A stretch of DNA of 64,000 nucleotides from Alligator mississippiensis (taxonomy: Eukaryota; Chordata; Crocodylia; Alligatoridae). Of the stretch, positions 35,768-47,156 are shown one piece after another (the stretch's first letter is position 1; each line of letters starts with the position of its first letter). The stretch is taken from assembly GCF_030867095.1 (NCBI RefSeq), contig NC_081824.1, positions 235,192,719-235,256,718 of the forward strand, written 5' to 3'. The notes beneath the pieces are model-generated. The model was not told the origin of the DNA and did no database searches. It saw only the letters and a list, made by a program, of their open reading frames with translations. A program made the position numbers and the translations under genes.

Positions 35768-37260
35768 TCAGTTAGTCTCTGAAGTGCCCGGTGCTGCTAC
35801 CTGGACCTGGCTGGTCTTCCGGAAATATGAGAATTTCTGATGTGAGAATGAGGTAAATCTGTTAACCCCAGTTGTGCCAATACTCTCCAGGGAAGCATTT
35901 ATTGGCAACTCAGTTTTGTAGTAAGACAGGACTGGGGCCTCTTCAACTAACTGCCTCAATCTCTCAAACTCTTTACCAGTGTGCATGGTTGCATAGTAGA
36001 CATGTCAGGTTGCTTGCAGCTACATTGGGCATACATTTCCCTAAATGGCTCCCCTTTTAAAGGGATCTTTGCATCCTTTCTTGTCAGCTGGGGGTGCAGG
36101 TTGATGGCTTCCTTATTACAGTGCTCTATATCTGCACATTGTGCCGTGTCACCTCATCTCCAGGTACATTATTACTAGGATATAGAACTCAATGCTGTAG
36201 TTTGATAGTTTACTGTTCTTTGTTTAGCTTCAGCCCAGTGGCTCCAGCTTTTTCCAAAGCTGCCTGGGGCTTCTGGTCATATTCTTCTGATGTTTTTTCC
36301 CCAGATTATGACATCACCTCTGTAGACCTTTGATCCCTCTCTACCTTCAAAAATTGGTTCCTGTGAAACATTGCTGGGGCTGAACACAGCTGAAATGGCA
36401 GTGTCCCCCAGCAGGGGTGTTGACTGGTCACAAGCACATACCGTTTTCAAAGGGCACTTGCCAAACATCTGTCAATGTATCAACTATAGAAAAATACTTG
36501 GCACAGACTTTTTTGTGAATTGTGGGCCAGTTGGGTTCTTTCCTGTTCTCTGCTGAGAGATTTCCTATTTCCTGGAAGAAATTCTTGAACTTTTCCTGAA
36601 CTGTTTTGATGCCTTAAATTCAAATTCTTGGTGAGATCGAAGGTATGACAAGGCTTCAACCCAATGAGGAATTTCCCCTGTGGTACTATTACACACTGTC
36701 TCTCTTCCAATTGGTTATTCACCCATACATTTCATTCATGCATTTTCTTTAAACAAAGACTTGCTCACTGCTGCGACCAAGTTTCACTTGTTCACCTGCT
36801 ACTACCTAAAGGTGGTTAGCCATGTTAGCTTGAAGTTAGACAGAAGGCAGGGCAGGGTGGCAGACTAACTGATTCAGAGAGGCATGAGCTTTTTATAGGT
36901 AACAACCTACCTCATCAAATGCTAACAAAATAGTTTATTGCCTATGCAAGCTTATGCCTCTGAACCAGTTAGTCTCTAAGTGCTACCTTGCCCTCTGCCT
37001 AGTTCTGCCTATGTCTCTTTTTTCAGTGCTTCTTGCAGCACATTAGCTTGTGCATATGTATCCAAGATCACTAGTGTCCATCTCTCCTAGGAACAGTTCC
37101 TCTGAGCTAATGGTGCTGTTGTCATTCACTTGATGCATGCTCTGCCAGCAACTGCCAGCTCTTACAAACAGTTGCAAATCCTTTACAGATCTTGTATTTT
37201 TTCCAGAAAATCTTGGTTCGTGCCATTTGCCACAGCAGGTGCATCTCCTCATGCTGTTTT
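35768..37260 (-). mobile_element. Ty3/Gypsy fossil (gag end to pol)
   Basis: On the minus strand, from right to left, parts of a Ty3/Gypsy element are recognisable. They are a zinc-knuckle remnant (CCGKWHEP, near 37240), a segment before the protease (SSEELFLGEM), reverse-transcriptase pieces (IVPQGKF and DVIIWGKNI, about 36290-36690) and a segment after the RT palm (ERLRQLVEEAPVLSYY, about 35910-35960). No LTRs were found. It is clearly broken in many places and old. A Penelope-like element is inserted in it at 36811-37015. Confidence 0.8.
36811..37015 (-). mobile_element. Penelope-like element with inverted arms and hammerhead remnant
   Basis: About 205 bases with inverted arms. The right arm (GCTTATGCCTCTGAACCAGT, GTGCTACCTTGCCCTCTGCC) matches the reverse complement of the left arm. 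On the minus strand the left arm has TTGATGA (36918-36912), a 6-bp stem (GTAGGT paired with ACCTAT around loop TGTT), an A-run in place of GAAA, and GC-TCAT-GC. This is a decayed hammerhead layout. It interrupts the Ty3/Gypsy fossil, so it is younger. The flanking target duplication is not clear. Confidence 0.6.
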
Positions 37261-37863
37261 TCTTTGCATGTCTTTCTGACTCAGGTCTCCTTCCCTGAAG
37301 TATTACGTATTCTCTATCATGTCCCCAGTGTCAGAGCAAAACCCGCACTTCAGAAGCATTAGGTTGGACTTAGCATATTACCTTTTTACCCGATTTCCCA
37401 GTGATCAGCTTCAACTGAAAGAGGTATAAGCTCAAAACTCAGAAACTTCAGGAATAATCTTTGATTCTCTTTAATGCTTCAAGTAATCAGAGGCTGCTGA
37501 AGTTGATGGCTGAAATAAAATGAAACCAGAATTTCTAATCAATCTCAGCAAGCAATTTATTGGGCATGCCCAGTGGAATCAGTTATACAGCAAAGGAAGA
37601 AAATTGACTTCCTTGGCTCCTGGTGCTGTGTCTCTTTACCTGTATAATATAGAAGGTGCAGTAACTAGGGCTGAATAGGGACAGCTTTTGTTTTTTTTTT
37701 AATTTGTCACTAATAGCCTTCTTGAAACAGCTTGGATATGATGGTCTAATTCTCCTGATCCTGCTGTTCCACAGACTTTAGTGGGGTTATTTTGACCACT
37801 CCAGTGTAACAGAAAATAATTAGACTCTAAACAGGAATCAAGCAAACCAGCTCTCAATACCTT
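37261..37863. other. No recognisable feature
   Basis: Possibly decayed upstream Ty3/Gypsy sequence, but no motif could be read. A poly(T) run lies at 37688-37701. Confidence 0.4.
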
Positions 37864-38057
37864 GGAGGAGTTTTAGTTTGCTGCACCCCAAATCATTTAA
37901 GGCACATTACACTGCTGAATTTGCTACAGCAGCTGGAATTACTGCGCAATATGCTGCTGATGCTTGCAAACACCAACGCTATTAAAGTGATGCAAAATAA
38001 TTTAACCTGCTTTAAAGTGTCGTGCACACTTGCCCCTCATTTCGTCTACACATGCCC
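37864..38057 (+). repeat. Dispersed repeat, copy B
   Basis: Collinear with 41-232, diverged by roughly one base in six to eight by eye. Both copies end in a GTCTACACA-type phrase. It has no coding frame and lacks the extra inverted arm seen at copy A. Confidence 0.7.
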
Positions 38058-39815
38058 AATGTGCCCTTCCCTGATGCTCCCTGCTGGACACTATGCTCCT
38101 TTTGCAATTGTTTCTTCATTGTGAAAAATCCTGTTTGCACATCTGTTGTCTGGTGACAGATCTGTCTTGCAGGGGCAGGCATTTGGATCCTATGTGTTGG
38201 ACTAATTTTGCACTTATTATAGATGTCATTTGACTTTGGTAAGCCAGAGTTAGACCAAATACTGAACAAATGTCACTGATGCAGTGATAACTCATGCTTT
38301 TACCCAGATATTGTCTCTAGCCCCACTCCTGTCCACAGGCAAAACCAGCTCACTTAAACTAGATTGAACGCACCAAGAAAACTTAGCTGCCTCAGGTGGG
38401 GTACATACCTTATCTGGAGCTAATAACGTGCATATTTTGTGGTGAGGACATAAACTACATTACTCATGTATAACAGTCTATTAACAACAAACAATTTTTC
38501 CCACAATTAATTTGGAAATAATCATAAAGTACTGACATACAAGCAACAGGGAATGAATTGATTTCTGTAGTTAACACAGAAGTGCATTTGAAAAATCCAA
38601 CCTTGTCTCTTATAGGTTGCTATTCAGCTGAATCTTGAAAAGCATCATTAATGTTATCCAACCCAACCATATTGCAACAGTGGGATCATACTAAAACTTC
38701 AAGAGTGCTTAAACTACTTCTAATTTTTGGATGAGATTACACATTTGGGTTAGCTAATTGTAAAGAATGATAGCCAGTGTTAAGGTTAACACATGCTAGT
38801 GAGCAGTGACATGTTAAGGATTCATATTCTTTCTAATGTGCACTGATCAGATCTGCCACTAGAGGACTGGTGAGCAGGGGCATGGCAAGGGCTTGCAAGT
38901 CTGCTCCATGCTGGCCTGACTCACTAGACTCTAACCTTAAATGGTATAATACAGGAAGGAGAGGGGTGGAAGGGGTCCTTCTCACTGCTTGTATTGTCAT
39001 CCCTCCTCATCAGCCTCTTCTTCCTCCCCCCCCACCGCCCATTAGCCTCTCCACCCCTGGATCATGGCCTTACCACCCTGATCAGCCTGTGAGTGGCAGG
39101 GGTGGCATTGGAGGGGTTCCCCCTCTTTGCCTGCTTCTGGGCTCCCTACAGTCCATGCCATCCCTGCACACCCAGATCCAGCCACTACAGTTACTATGTA
39201 ACTCCCTAGTAGCTCCTCTTCCCACCCATCCCCTCCCCTCTTTCCCCTTTCAGTTATGGCACCTGGTGGGGGCTGGAAGTGGGTATCCAGAAGCAGGCTG
39301 TGGAGAGCCTGGTAACAGGCAGGGAGTGGGAACTTCCTTTTCTGGTTCACTGTTGCCACCATGTCTCTTAGGGTGATCAGGGTACGGCTGGTGAAGGGGC
39401 AGATGGGGCAACTTGGGGAGCAGGGGGAATCATGGTAGGAAGCAAGCAATATGGGGGCAAAGGGGTTGATTCAGGGGGCAAATGGGACAGCAGCTCCATG
39501 CCCAAGCGCTGCCTCTCCCTTCCCCTCTTCTCCCCTCCACTCCTGGCCCCACTCCCCCATGGCTTTTCCCCCAGCCTTTCTATCCCTCTTCCCCCCAAGT
39601 CACCTGATATCCATTATCCCCAAGCTGTGGAGTCCTGGTCTACCTGGGAGCAGTGCCTCCTGGAATACTAGAGGAGTGCAAAGTGGTGGTTTTATCTCAG
39701 GTGAACAGCCAGAAGTTAACTCAAGGCAGGTAGCACAACTCAAAGATAATCCTCACCCAATGTGGCATACACTTAAGATAAAGGGCACTTAGCACTTGTT
39801 AACAAGCCTTAATGT
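38058..39815. other. No recognisable gene; C/T-rich block
   Basis: 38.1-38.85 kb is AT-rich and unique-looking. 38.99-39.62 kb is strongly pyrimidine-rich then purine-rich, with opposed Pro/Ser-rich and Gly/Arg-rich open frames that reflect composition. CACCCTGATCAG (39075) and GGTGATCAGGGT (39372) are complementary and hint at another foldback, but I could not trace full arms. Confidence 0.4.
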
Positions 39816-41053
39816 ATGATCATCAGGGATCCAGGCTTTCTGTTTCCCATTGAAAAATGGAGTAAACCATGGATGTTATCTTTTACTAGAGGCAAACATG
39901 GATTTCTCTTTTTACCAGAGAAACCCACAGATTTTGCAGTTTTGCAATGAGCTCCCTGCAGACCGTCAGAGTTCCAGCATGCAGCGAGCTGGGAGGGAGC
40001 AGGAGGAAGGCAGTGAGACAGGGGTCACATGGCCCCAGGCAGCCTGGAGAGCAGCTCCAGTAGGTAAGGTCGGGGGGAGGAATTGAGGCCCCTTTAGGGA
40101 CGGAGGAAGGGAGAGAGCTGGGCAGGGCTGTGGCTGCTGTCCAGCTAGGCGGTGCTTGGGGCTTGGGGCCCAGGGCAGCAATGTACAGTTTCACAGCCCC
40201 AGCAGGGAGCAGGACAGGACCATGGGTAGCTTGTCCAGGGGAGGGGGAAGGCTAGCTCCCCATCGCCACATGCACTCCCAGTGGACAGTGGGGACCCACG
40301 CCCCCCAGATCTGTATGCGGAGCAGGCACGGGCTGCGAGCTTGGGCTCCTGCCCTGCTTCCCTCCCCCGGGCCCTCCACAACATGACCCAGCATGGCAGG
40401 GAACAGCTGGGCCACACAGGGATCTCCTCATCAATGTGAGTTCCACACTGCCCTGACAACGCACCTCCTGCACATGCCGCTGCTTTGAGGGGTGCAACCC
40501 TACGCTGCTGCTCTCACTGTAGCCCCACATGCAGGGAATGCATCACCAGTGCAGCTCAGAGCTCACAGTGGCAAGCAGCTTCTTCATGTGGCTCCCCTGC
40601 TCCCTGCCGCACCAGGTCATGCTCAGTGGGCTCCAGAGGTCCCAGGGGAGGGAAGCAGGGTGGGAGCCTGAGCCAGCAGCCTGCCCTGCGTACAGATCTG
40701 GGGGGTGCAGGTCCGCCCTGTCCCCTGGGAGTGAGCATGGCAGCAAAGAGCCACCCTGTCTGAGCAGGCAGCAGGGGGGAGTGAGAGCAGGGGGCTGCAG
40801 ACCTGGGTCCGTAGCACTGGCAGCTGGGGGCCCCTGCGGCAAAGCTGGGGGAGCAGGGGCTGTGGGTGTGGGGCAGCAGCAAGGCTGTGGGGGCCGTGGA
40901 GGGGGAGTGAGAGGCATGAGCAGGGCTGGGGGCTGTGGGGGGCCTTTAATTTTAATCATGCATTTGCTGGTGTTTATTAGAGAATTTGTGATTCTTTTAA
41001 CAGAGAATGTATTATTTTTTTTATCGGAGAAAATGAGGATCCCTGGTGATCAT
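39816..41053. mobile_element. hAT-like element, 1.2 kb, with internal foldback
   Basis: The element (39824-41045) begins CAGGGATCC and ends GGATCCCTG, perfect 9-base inverted ends. It is flanked by ATGATCAT and GTGATCAT, an 8-base target duplication with one difference. Inside, about 40255-40415 and 40595-40750 are imperfect reverse complements: CCCCCCAGATCTGTATGCGG pairs with GCGTACAGATCTGGGGGG, and CCCTGCTTCCCTCCCC with GGGGAGGGAAGCAGGG. The end segments contain GAGAA and TTTTTAC words. Open frames of up to 204 codons in the interior are GC-rich shadows. No transposase was recognised. Confidence 0.75.
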
Positions 41054-42255
41054 TCAAGTTTTAAGTGCTCTTACATGGTTTACCTGCAATGTGTAATCTT
41101 ACCATTAGAAAGAGAGAGACAGTTGTTTTCCAATGCTAGATAAGCACAGATAGATTCAATCACTGCATTCTGGTGCTGGGATTGACAACAATCTATATCC
41201 ATTTTATAAGATGCCTAATTCAGCATACAGGGCTATGAAACAACTAATGCTTCTGTTCTCCCAGTTTCTGTATATTTCTTAAAATGCTTCTGTCTTATGT
41301 TTTCAATAAGATCTCAGTATGATTGCTTTAAAAACTGTTGTCAAAGGTAATATAGCAAAATGCATTTGACTGGAAATGTATAAGCAGGCAGTGAGTAGGA
41401 AGAACAAATACTGAACAATAGGTATAAAATGCCTGGGCTCCCTCTGGATTTCAGTAAAAACAGGATTAGGGAGGTTTTTATTTTACTGCATATCTACAAT
41501 TAGCTCCAAGAGGCTACCACAACTCTGAAAGCAGTGAACAGGAGGATAAGATTTCCATAAGCCTCTAAAGGCCTGATTAGATCAGTACATACTTGGGGGG
41601 CCAAACAGGACATCAACCCTAGGCACCATCTTAGAGGTGGGGTGCCTGAATCACCCAACTACAGGAATCTTTGCAACAGCAAAAATAGCTCCATGCTGCC
41701 CAATCATAGGAGCCAGGTAGGTGCAGTTCCTCACCCAGTATCGTATCTGGGGGGCAGCAGGACAAGAGAAACAGTACACCCCTCCACACACACACACCCT
41801 CGGGAGTCTTTGCTGTAGCAGGCACAGCCCTAGACCAAGTGACACATCTGGGTATGAGGGGGAATTGGGAACTAGAGTTAGAGACAGTGCCATGGGACTG
41901 CTGCAGCTGATATGTAATGAGCCTGTCCATCATTGCTACAGCAGCAGCAGCCACAGAAGTAGCTTGAGTGCAGAGAGCAGAGACAAATAAGACTCTGCCC
42001 CCCCTTCCTACCCCACTCCATTGTTCAACATAATCCCTCCTTCTCACCTACCCCTGGCACTTAAGGAGCTTACTAGATCACCCCTGACCATGCTAGGGAG
42101 CTTGCTGACTAACTCTGCATTTACCATTCTTTGGTCCAAGCTCAGCACCACTCTCAGTCTCAGATATGTTTATTGGTACATGCCCAGGACTGTTTTTCAT
42201 GGCAGTTGCATCACACTTCACCATCTAATCCATGTGGAGCAGAAGCATGGGGTCA
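41054..42255. other. No recognisable gene
   Basis: 41.1-41.6 kb is AT-rich and unique-looking. 41.63-42.0 kb may be a diverged repeat related to 33.55-33.78 kb. A 138-codon minus frame (41631-42047) has no recognised domain and overlaps a plus frame. Confidence 0.4.
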
Positions 42256-44985
42256 GTAGTGATCACCAGGTTCAATAAATACACAGGCATGCATGAATGA
42301 GAAGGACAACACTCTTTAATTTGTAGAGCAGTAGGCAACATCAGCAGACCCTTTGTCTCTAAGCAACTCTAAACTAGCTGCACCCTAAGGAACAATCTCC
42401 CAATTTCCAATTTCTCCAGAATACGGAGTGTCTCAAACTATAACCTCTATCACTACATCTTCCCTCTTAACAATTACAAAAGTCATTTACATAAAAATCA
42501 ATTTATACCCACCTACAGAGAAGAGGTTAGGTTACTAGTTCTTCAACCTGGAGTACATCTTTCCCATTCACCCTTTTCTGTAACTCTTTTAACAAATAAC
42601 TGTCCTTCAGGAGGCTTAATTTTTCTTCCCTGACTCAGGAAGTTTCTGATTTGTTTTTCATGTGAAGTTTTTCCTCCAAATCTTGATAGATTTGATTCCT
42701 TATGCTGGGATCCAACTGAATTGCATTTTGGGAGCTGTGCTTCTGCACATAGCACAAAGTTCATTAGCTGCAGACCAGTGAGACTGATTTCCTCTTTCTG
42801 CATGACGGTATTTGTGTTTGTAGGTACATTTCTTCCCAGAGAGACAAGGTTGCTTCTTGTGTTCTCAAACGATTGGTTTCTTCCTAAAAAGAATGTCCGG
42901 ATTTGGATTACAGTGACCAAGAACATTATCAGGATATTGTAACTTTTTCTTCTGCAAGCACACACTTAACTAGATTCAGTTTCTCACAAGCTGCCAGACC
43001 CAAAATTGATGTCACTTCCCAAGGTACCACAATGGGTGGCAGTTCGTATACCCTGTTTTTTATATGATGCAAGCAGTGTATCTCCCATTCACTGGTATAT
43101 TTGTTTCTGAATAGAGAGTTATTTGTATGCTTGTTGAACTCACGTTTGGCCTCAGTTTTAACTTTCTATATATGTGCTCTGGTAAAATGTTAACCTGAGC
43201 TCTGGTTCCAATTTAAATGAAACCATTGTTCCTTGCACTTCCACTGGTAGAATCCAGTCCCTCTCATTGATTTTGCTTGATTCTACCATATTCGTTGGTG
43301 ACATGTTGGGAGGGCGGGGTATGTGGCCCCTCAGATTACTGTGTAAATGGTGGGCATGGGGCACAGGGCTGCAACCCAGCTGGAGCCAAGGCCCAGCATC
43401 AGTAGGGCAGCAATGCAATTTCTGTACTAACCGAGTGGTGAGTGGCTGCAGCCCTGTCAGAGCCAGTGCCCCACAGCAGCAGGAGGGCAGCAGCAATGCA
43501 GAGTTGTGCCTCCTACTGTCAGCACTTACACATCATTAGTGAACTTTTTTTTTTTTAATCCTCTTCCAGCATATGCTCAGCTGTCTGCACTCCAGGTTTA
43601 TGTATTTGGGATCTGCAGGACTTGGCAAAATCATTCCTCTTGTGACACAAAACAGAGCTTTCCAAATGCAATGCAACTTTCAGGGCCATGTTGCTTACCA
43701 CACCTTCTCCATGGCTTATAACAGGGGTTGCCAACCCCTGGGCCATGGCCCAGTACTGGGACACAAAGGGTTGGCTGCCAGTCTGCAGGAGGGTTGGCTG
43801 ACGGAGTGGAAGTCCAGAAGTGACCAGCATACTGCAGACTGGCAGCCAACCCCTTTTTATACTATGTATAAAAAACCCACTGCTTGTCTGCAGTTTGCCT
43901 GCCCACAGTCACTTCCGGTCCGCGGTTTGCTGGTCCACAGCATAAAAAGGTTGGGAACCCCCTGGCTTATAAACTTTCTCCCCCTTTGCATGCTCCTTAC
44001 CACAAGAAAATCCCACAGTGTAAGGAGGTTTCCTACAAGTGGAAAATTCCACCCTGTGAGTTGGCTTTTTTCTGGCCACATGCTTTCATCCCTACCGCAT
44101 GCATGATTCTTTTTGGTGTCTTTATTTCTGCAGCCAGGATCTTCCCAGTTTTTGATGCCCTGCACATTTGGATAGTCTTTACAGGGACAAGTCTCCTTCA
44201 TGCAGTATTTTTTCTTATAATACAGTATTGCAATGCCACAAATAATCCTATCTGTAATTAGAGATTCTGTTGAGTTCCCAAAAGCACAGTTCTTACTCAG
44301 TTGCTTTAGTAAAGTAACATACTGATCCATACTTTGTCCTGTTGTTCATTTGCACATTAAAAAATCAGTGTTTTCAACAGTAACATTCTTTTTTGGCATG
44401 CAGTACTCAAATTTGAATGGTATTTTACTTAACTGCATTATTTTGGCCTTCTTCAAAAGTAAAGGTGTTATAAACAGCCAGAACTTCCCCTGCCCCCACA
44501 ATATGCAAAACGACTGAGGAGTTGACTTTGCCATTTTTCTCTTCTGTCCCTGTGGCTAGGTACCACACATTCCCTGACATCAGAAAGGCAGGCGGAGATT
44601 GCAAAATGTCTATGACTAACTGTCCATTTACTTGACTGAGCAGGCAGATCACTTACAGAGGTCCTTGTCCTTCTACATGGCTGTGTTTCTCCATTTGCTC
44701 TTGGTTTTGAATGTCTTTTTCAGTTTGGATCTCAACTTCTTTTAAGTTCTTTCTCATTTGCCGCTCTTGACACCATGTAATGATCACTGGGTTCAATAAA
44801 CATAGGCATACATGAATGATAACAAAACCCCATGTTCTAATTTGTGAAGCATCGTGCAACATCTGCATACCCTTTGTCTGTCTCTCTGACTGACTCCTAA
44901 CTAGCTGCTCCCTGAAGCACCAACTCCCAATTCCCATCTTCTCCAAATTAGGGAAAGTCTCCAAACTATCATTTTTATCCCTACA
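42256..44985 (-). mobile_element. Ty3/Gypsy fossil with both LTRs
   Basis: Two related LTRs of about 0.2 kb lie at 42256-42457 and 44776-44985, in the same orientation, with the element reading on the minus strand. A primer-site-like TGGTGTCAAGAGC adjoins the right LTR and a purine tract adjoins the left one. Internal parts are a gag segment (YVTLLKQLSKNCAFG, about 44270-44320), a Cys/His-rich remnant, a protease-like segment (ILPVEVQGTMVSFKL, about 43205-43250) and a short 3' pol-like tail. RT and integrase were not recognised. The LTRs differ at roughly a quarter of positions by eye, so it is very old and extensively broken. A hAT MITE is nested in it. Confidence 0.75.
43714..43972 (+). mobile_element. 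hAT MITE nested in Ty3/Gypsy fossil, 8-bp target duplication
   Basis: The element (43722-43964, 243 bases) begins CAGGGGTTGCCAACCCCTGG and ends AGGTTGGGAACCCCCTG. Both flanks carry the exact 8-base repeat GCTTATAA (43714-43721 and 43965-43972). The interior has GGTTGGCTGCCAGTCTGCAG and its near complement CTGCAGACTGGCAGCCAACC, making an internal hairpin. Non-autonomous. It is younger than its host. Confidence 0.92.
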
Positions 44986-45211
44986 GGAACAGGATGTGTT
45001 TTCACAGCAGTGCTCCCCAACACAGCTGGAAGCAGTGTAAAAAAGCCCAGAGGGAGTTAAGAGTGAGCCTTCCCCCTACAGTAACTCTAAGTGACTGGTT
45101 CCTAGCTTTTTATAACCCTGATGTGAGTATCCCTTACAGCAAATCCAAACTGTGTTCCTGTGTCTTCATTGCCTCTGCTCTTGACCAGGCATGGGACACA
45201 GCAAAGTAGGA

Positions 45212-45520
45212 ACATAGGAGTGGAAGGGGCTTTCCGGGACTTTGAATCCAGTCTCGTGCATTGTAGGCAACCATTTAACCAGAGTGTCATAAAACTCATC
45301 CTCTCCAACGCATCACAACTGCAAAACACAAAACCAGAAACACCAACACCCTATAATATGCCGTGGTACAGAGGAAAGCAAAATCCCACAGTGTCATGTT
45401 TCCTAGATTGCTAATCATTTTTGGTTGCTCTCTGCTGGACTCTTTACAATTTGTCCATCTCTGTTTTGAAGAGCAGTGCCCAAAGTTGGGCACAGTGCCT
45501 TCACTATCATTCATTCATGA
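45212..45520 (-). mobile_element. CR1 LINE, antisense fragments
   Basis: The tail-like start GAACATAGGAGTGGAAGGGG leads to a GACTTTGAATCCAGTCTCGT block. After about 110 unmatched bases, GCTCTCTGCTGGACTCTTTA and CAATTTGTCCATCTCTG follow, which are in order for a reverse-strand CR1. It is old and has an internal deletion or insertion. Confidence 0.7.
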
Positions 45521-46000
45521 AGAGAGGACAGTTCAGGAGGATCATGTGCTTTGAGGGCTGATCCCATGGCTCTTTGTGTTGAGACACATTAGGATTCTTT
45601 TCCTATCCTTTACAGGAGAACATGCCCCTCGGGGGGACTGGTGGGACGGCTGGTGAGAACTACCCACCCGTGAGTGCCAGGTCAGATGGTCTTTTTCATG
45701 AATGGTATGAGACTTGATGAGAACCCCGGTTGGCTGCAGTGAAGACCTACGCATAAGGGTCAAAGTCCCGTTTTCAAAAGGAGCTTGGGCACTGGTGGCC
45801 TTTTATTCTCAGAGATATGTAGGATGACAAGGTGGTGTTTTCACTGCACACAGAAACGCCCTCCAATTAAAAACCAATGACAGTTAAGTGCTCAGGCATT
45901 TTTTAAAATCATGTTTAGGACTCATCTACACCTATACATAACAGGGAATCTTTAAACATCTGTCCTTCACAAGCCCATCTCCCACTGCTCTTCAGTGAGG
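45521..46000. other. No recognisable feature
   Basis: Unique-looking. A GC-rich patch at 45610-45670 has no identifiable family. Confidence 0.45.
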
Positions 46001-46170
46001 TGTAGGAATGGAAGTGCATAGAACGCTTCAGAGTGACACAACACTGGAACAGACGGCCTGGAGCGTCTGTGCAGTCTCCAATACAGGGAGTTTTTACGAG
46101 CAGCTTAGAGAACCACTTAAGATAGTTCAGACAGGGATGATCCTGCCTGGAGCAGGGGGTTGGACTAGAT
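46001..46170 (+). mobile_element. CR1 LINE 3'-end fragment
   Basis: Blocks in CR1 tail order: CTGGAACAGACGGCCTGGAG, GCAGTCTCCAATACAGGGAG, AGGGATGATCCTGCCTGGAG and CAGGGGGTTGGACTAGAT. It stops at the point where a hAT-like CAGGGGTGGGCAA end begins. The last bases GACTAGAT resemble a hAT target. Confidence 0.8.
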
Positions 46171-46860
46171 CAGGGGTGGGCAATTATTTCTGCTGGAGAG
46201 CTGCTTAATTAGTTTGGGTGAGCTGTTGAGGGCCTCAATGGTAGCCCCATCCCTTGACAGGTGCCCTGCCTCCCAGTTGCCTTCTTGTGACTGGACATCC
46301 CACGCCCTGACCTTTGCCACCAGAAGTCCCTCCCCTCGCCCCCCAGAAATACTCCTTTTAGGGGGGTTGCCATCTTAGAACCAGAAAAAAAAACCAAATC
46401 ATATACTAGAAGTCAAACATCTCCTATAACGTATTTTAATTTTATTTCAAAAAATATTTTTGTCCTGATTTATGTGCATTTGCATAGTGTATATAGAGGC
46501 AATTGCATAATAGCTCAAAAATAAAGCCTTAGTCTTGTAAATTCTGTGGGTGGGAGGGAGTGTATGGGGTGTAGTTGGGAGGGTGGAGGGGTGTGTGGTG
46601 TGGGGTGTGTGGGGGATTTCTGAGGAGGTGTGGCTGTGTGCGTGGGGAGGTTGTGGGCTGTGAGGGAGGTCAGGGGGTATGGAGATCCCCCCACACCACC
46701 ACCCCCATGGCGCACAGTCTCTACTGCTGGCAGCAACAGACAGCGGGCCCTCAGGGCGCTTGTGGCCTGCGCCGGTGCACACTGCCCAGTGGCATGCAGC
46801 TCCAGCCAGCTTCAGGAGCTGCATTTAGTGGCAAGGAGTGGAACCAGGCCTGCCCAACTC
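46171..46860 (+). mobile_element. hAT-like element, copy 1 of pair
   Basis: Begins CAGGGGTGGGCAATTATTT, a hAT-type end. It is collinear with 57518-58250, sharing CCTTGACAGGTGCCCTGCC, TTTGCCACCA-AAGTCC, GGGGTTGCCAT-TTAGAACC, ATATTTTAATTTTA, a TATATAGAGG block and a TG-rich tract with GTGAGGAGGTGTGGCTGT. The right end and transposase were not found. Open frames in the TG-rich part are artefacts. Confidence 0.65.
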
Positions 46861-47071
46861 TATCGCATAGGGCTGTGTTATGCAGCTCCCAGGACTTGCA
46901 CACCATCGGGGGGAAGTCCCACACAATGGAGCCAGATGCCTTCTCTGCTCCCTGCCGCCATTTTAGAAGGCAGTATTGCAGCAGCTTTGGGGTTCAAGGG
47001 AGATGCATCTTTCATACATCACTTATTGCCTACCCTTGTTCCTTGGGCTGGGTAGGGCAGAGGATTGGCTC

Positions 47072-47156
47072 CATAGGTGCCAACTCTGTGGGTTCCCTGG
47101 GGCTCAAGCACACAAAAAAAAGCACCCACCTTCAAAAACCAAAGCCAGCACCTATG
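47072..47156. mobile_element. Short MITE with 9-base inverted ends
   Basis: An 85-base element beginning CATAGGTGCCAACTCTGTGG and ending GCCAGCACCTATG. The ends CATAGGTGC and GCACCTATG are perfect inverted repeats. The interior has an A-run and CACCCACC. Non-coding; superfamily not determined. Confidence 0.6.

Noticed and set aside
40529-41143. 204-codon plus frame and 138-codon Pro-rich minus frame
   Set aside because: They lie in the GC-rich foldback of a hAT-like element. The frames overlap on both strands and show no domain.
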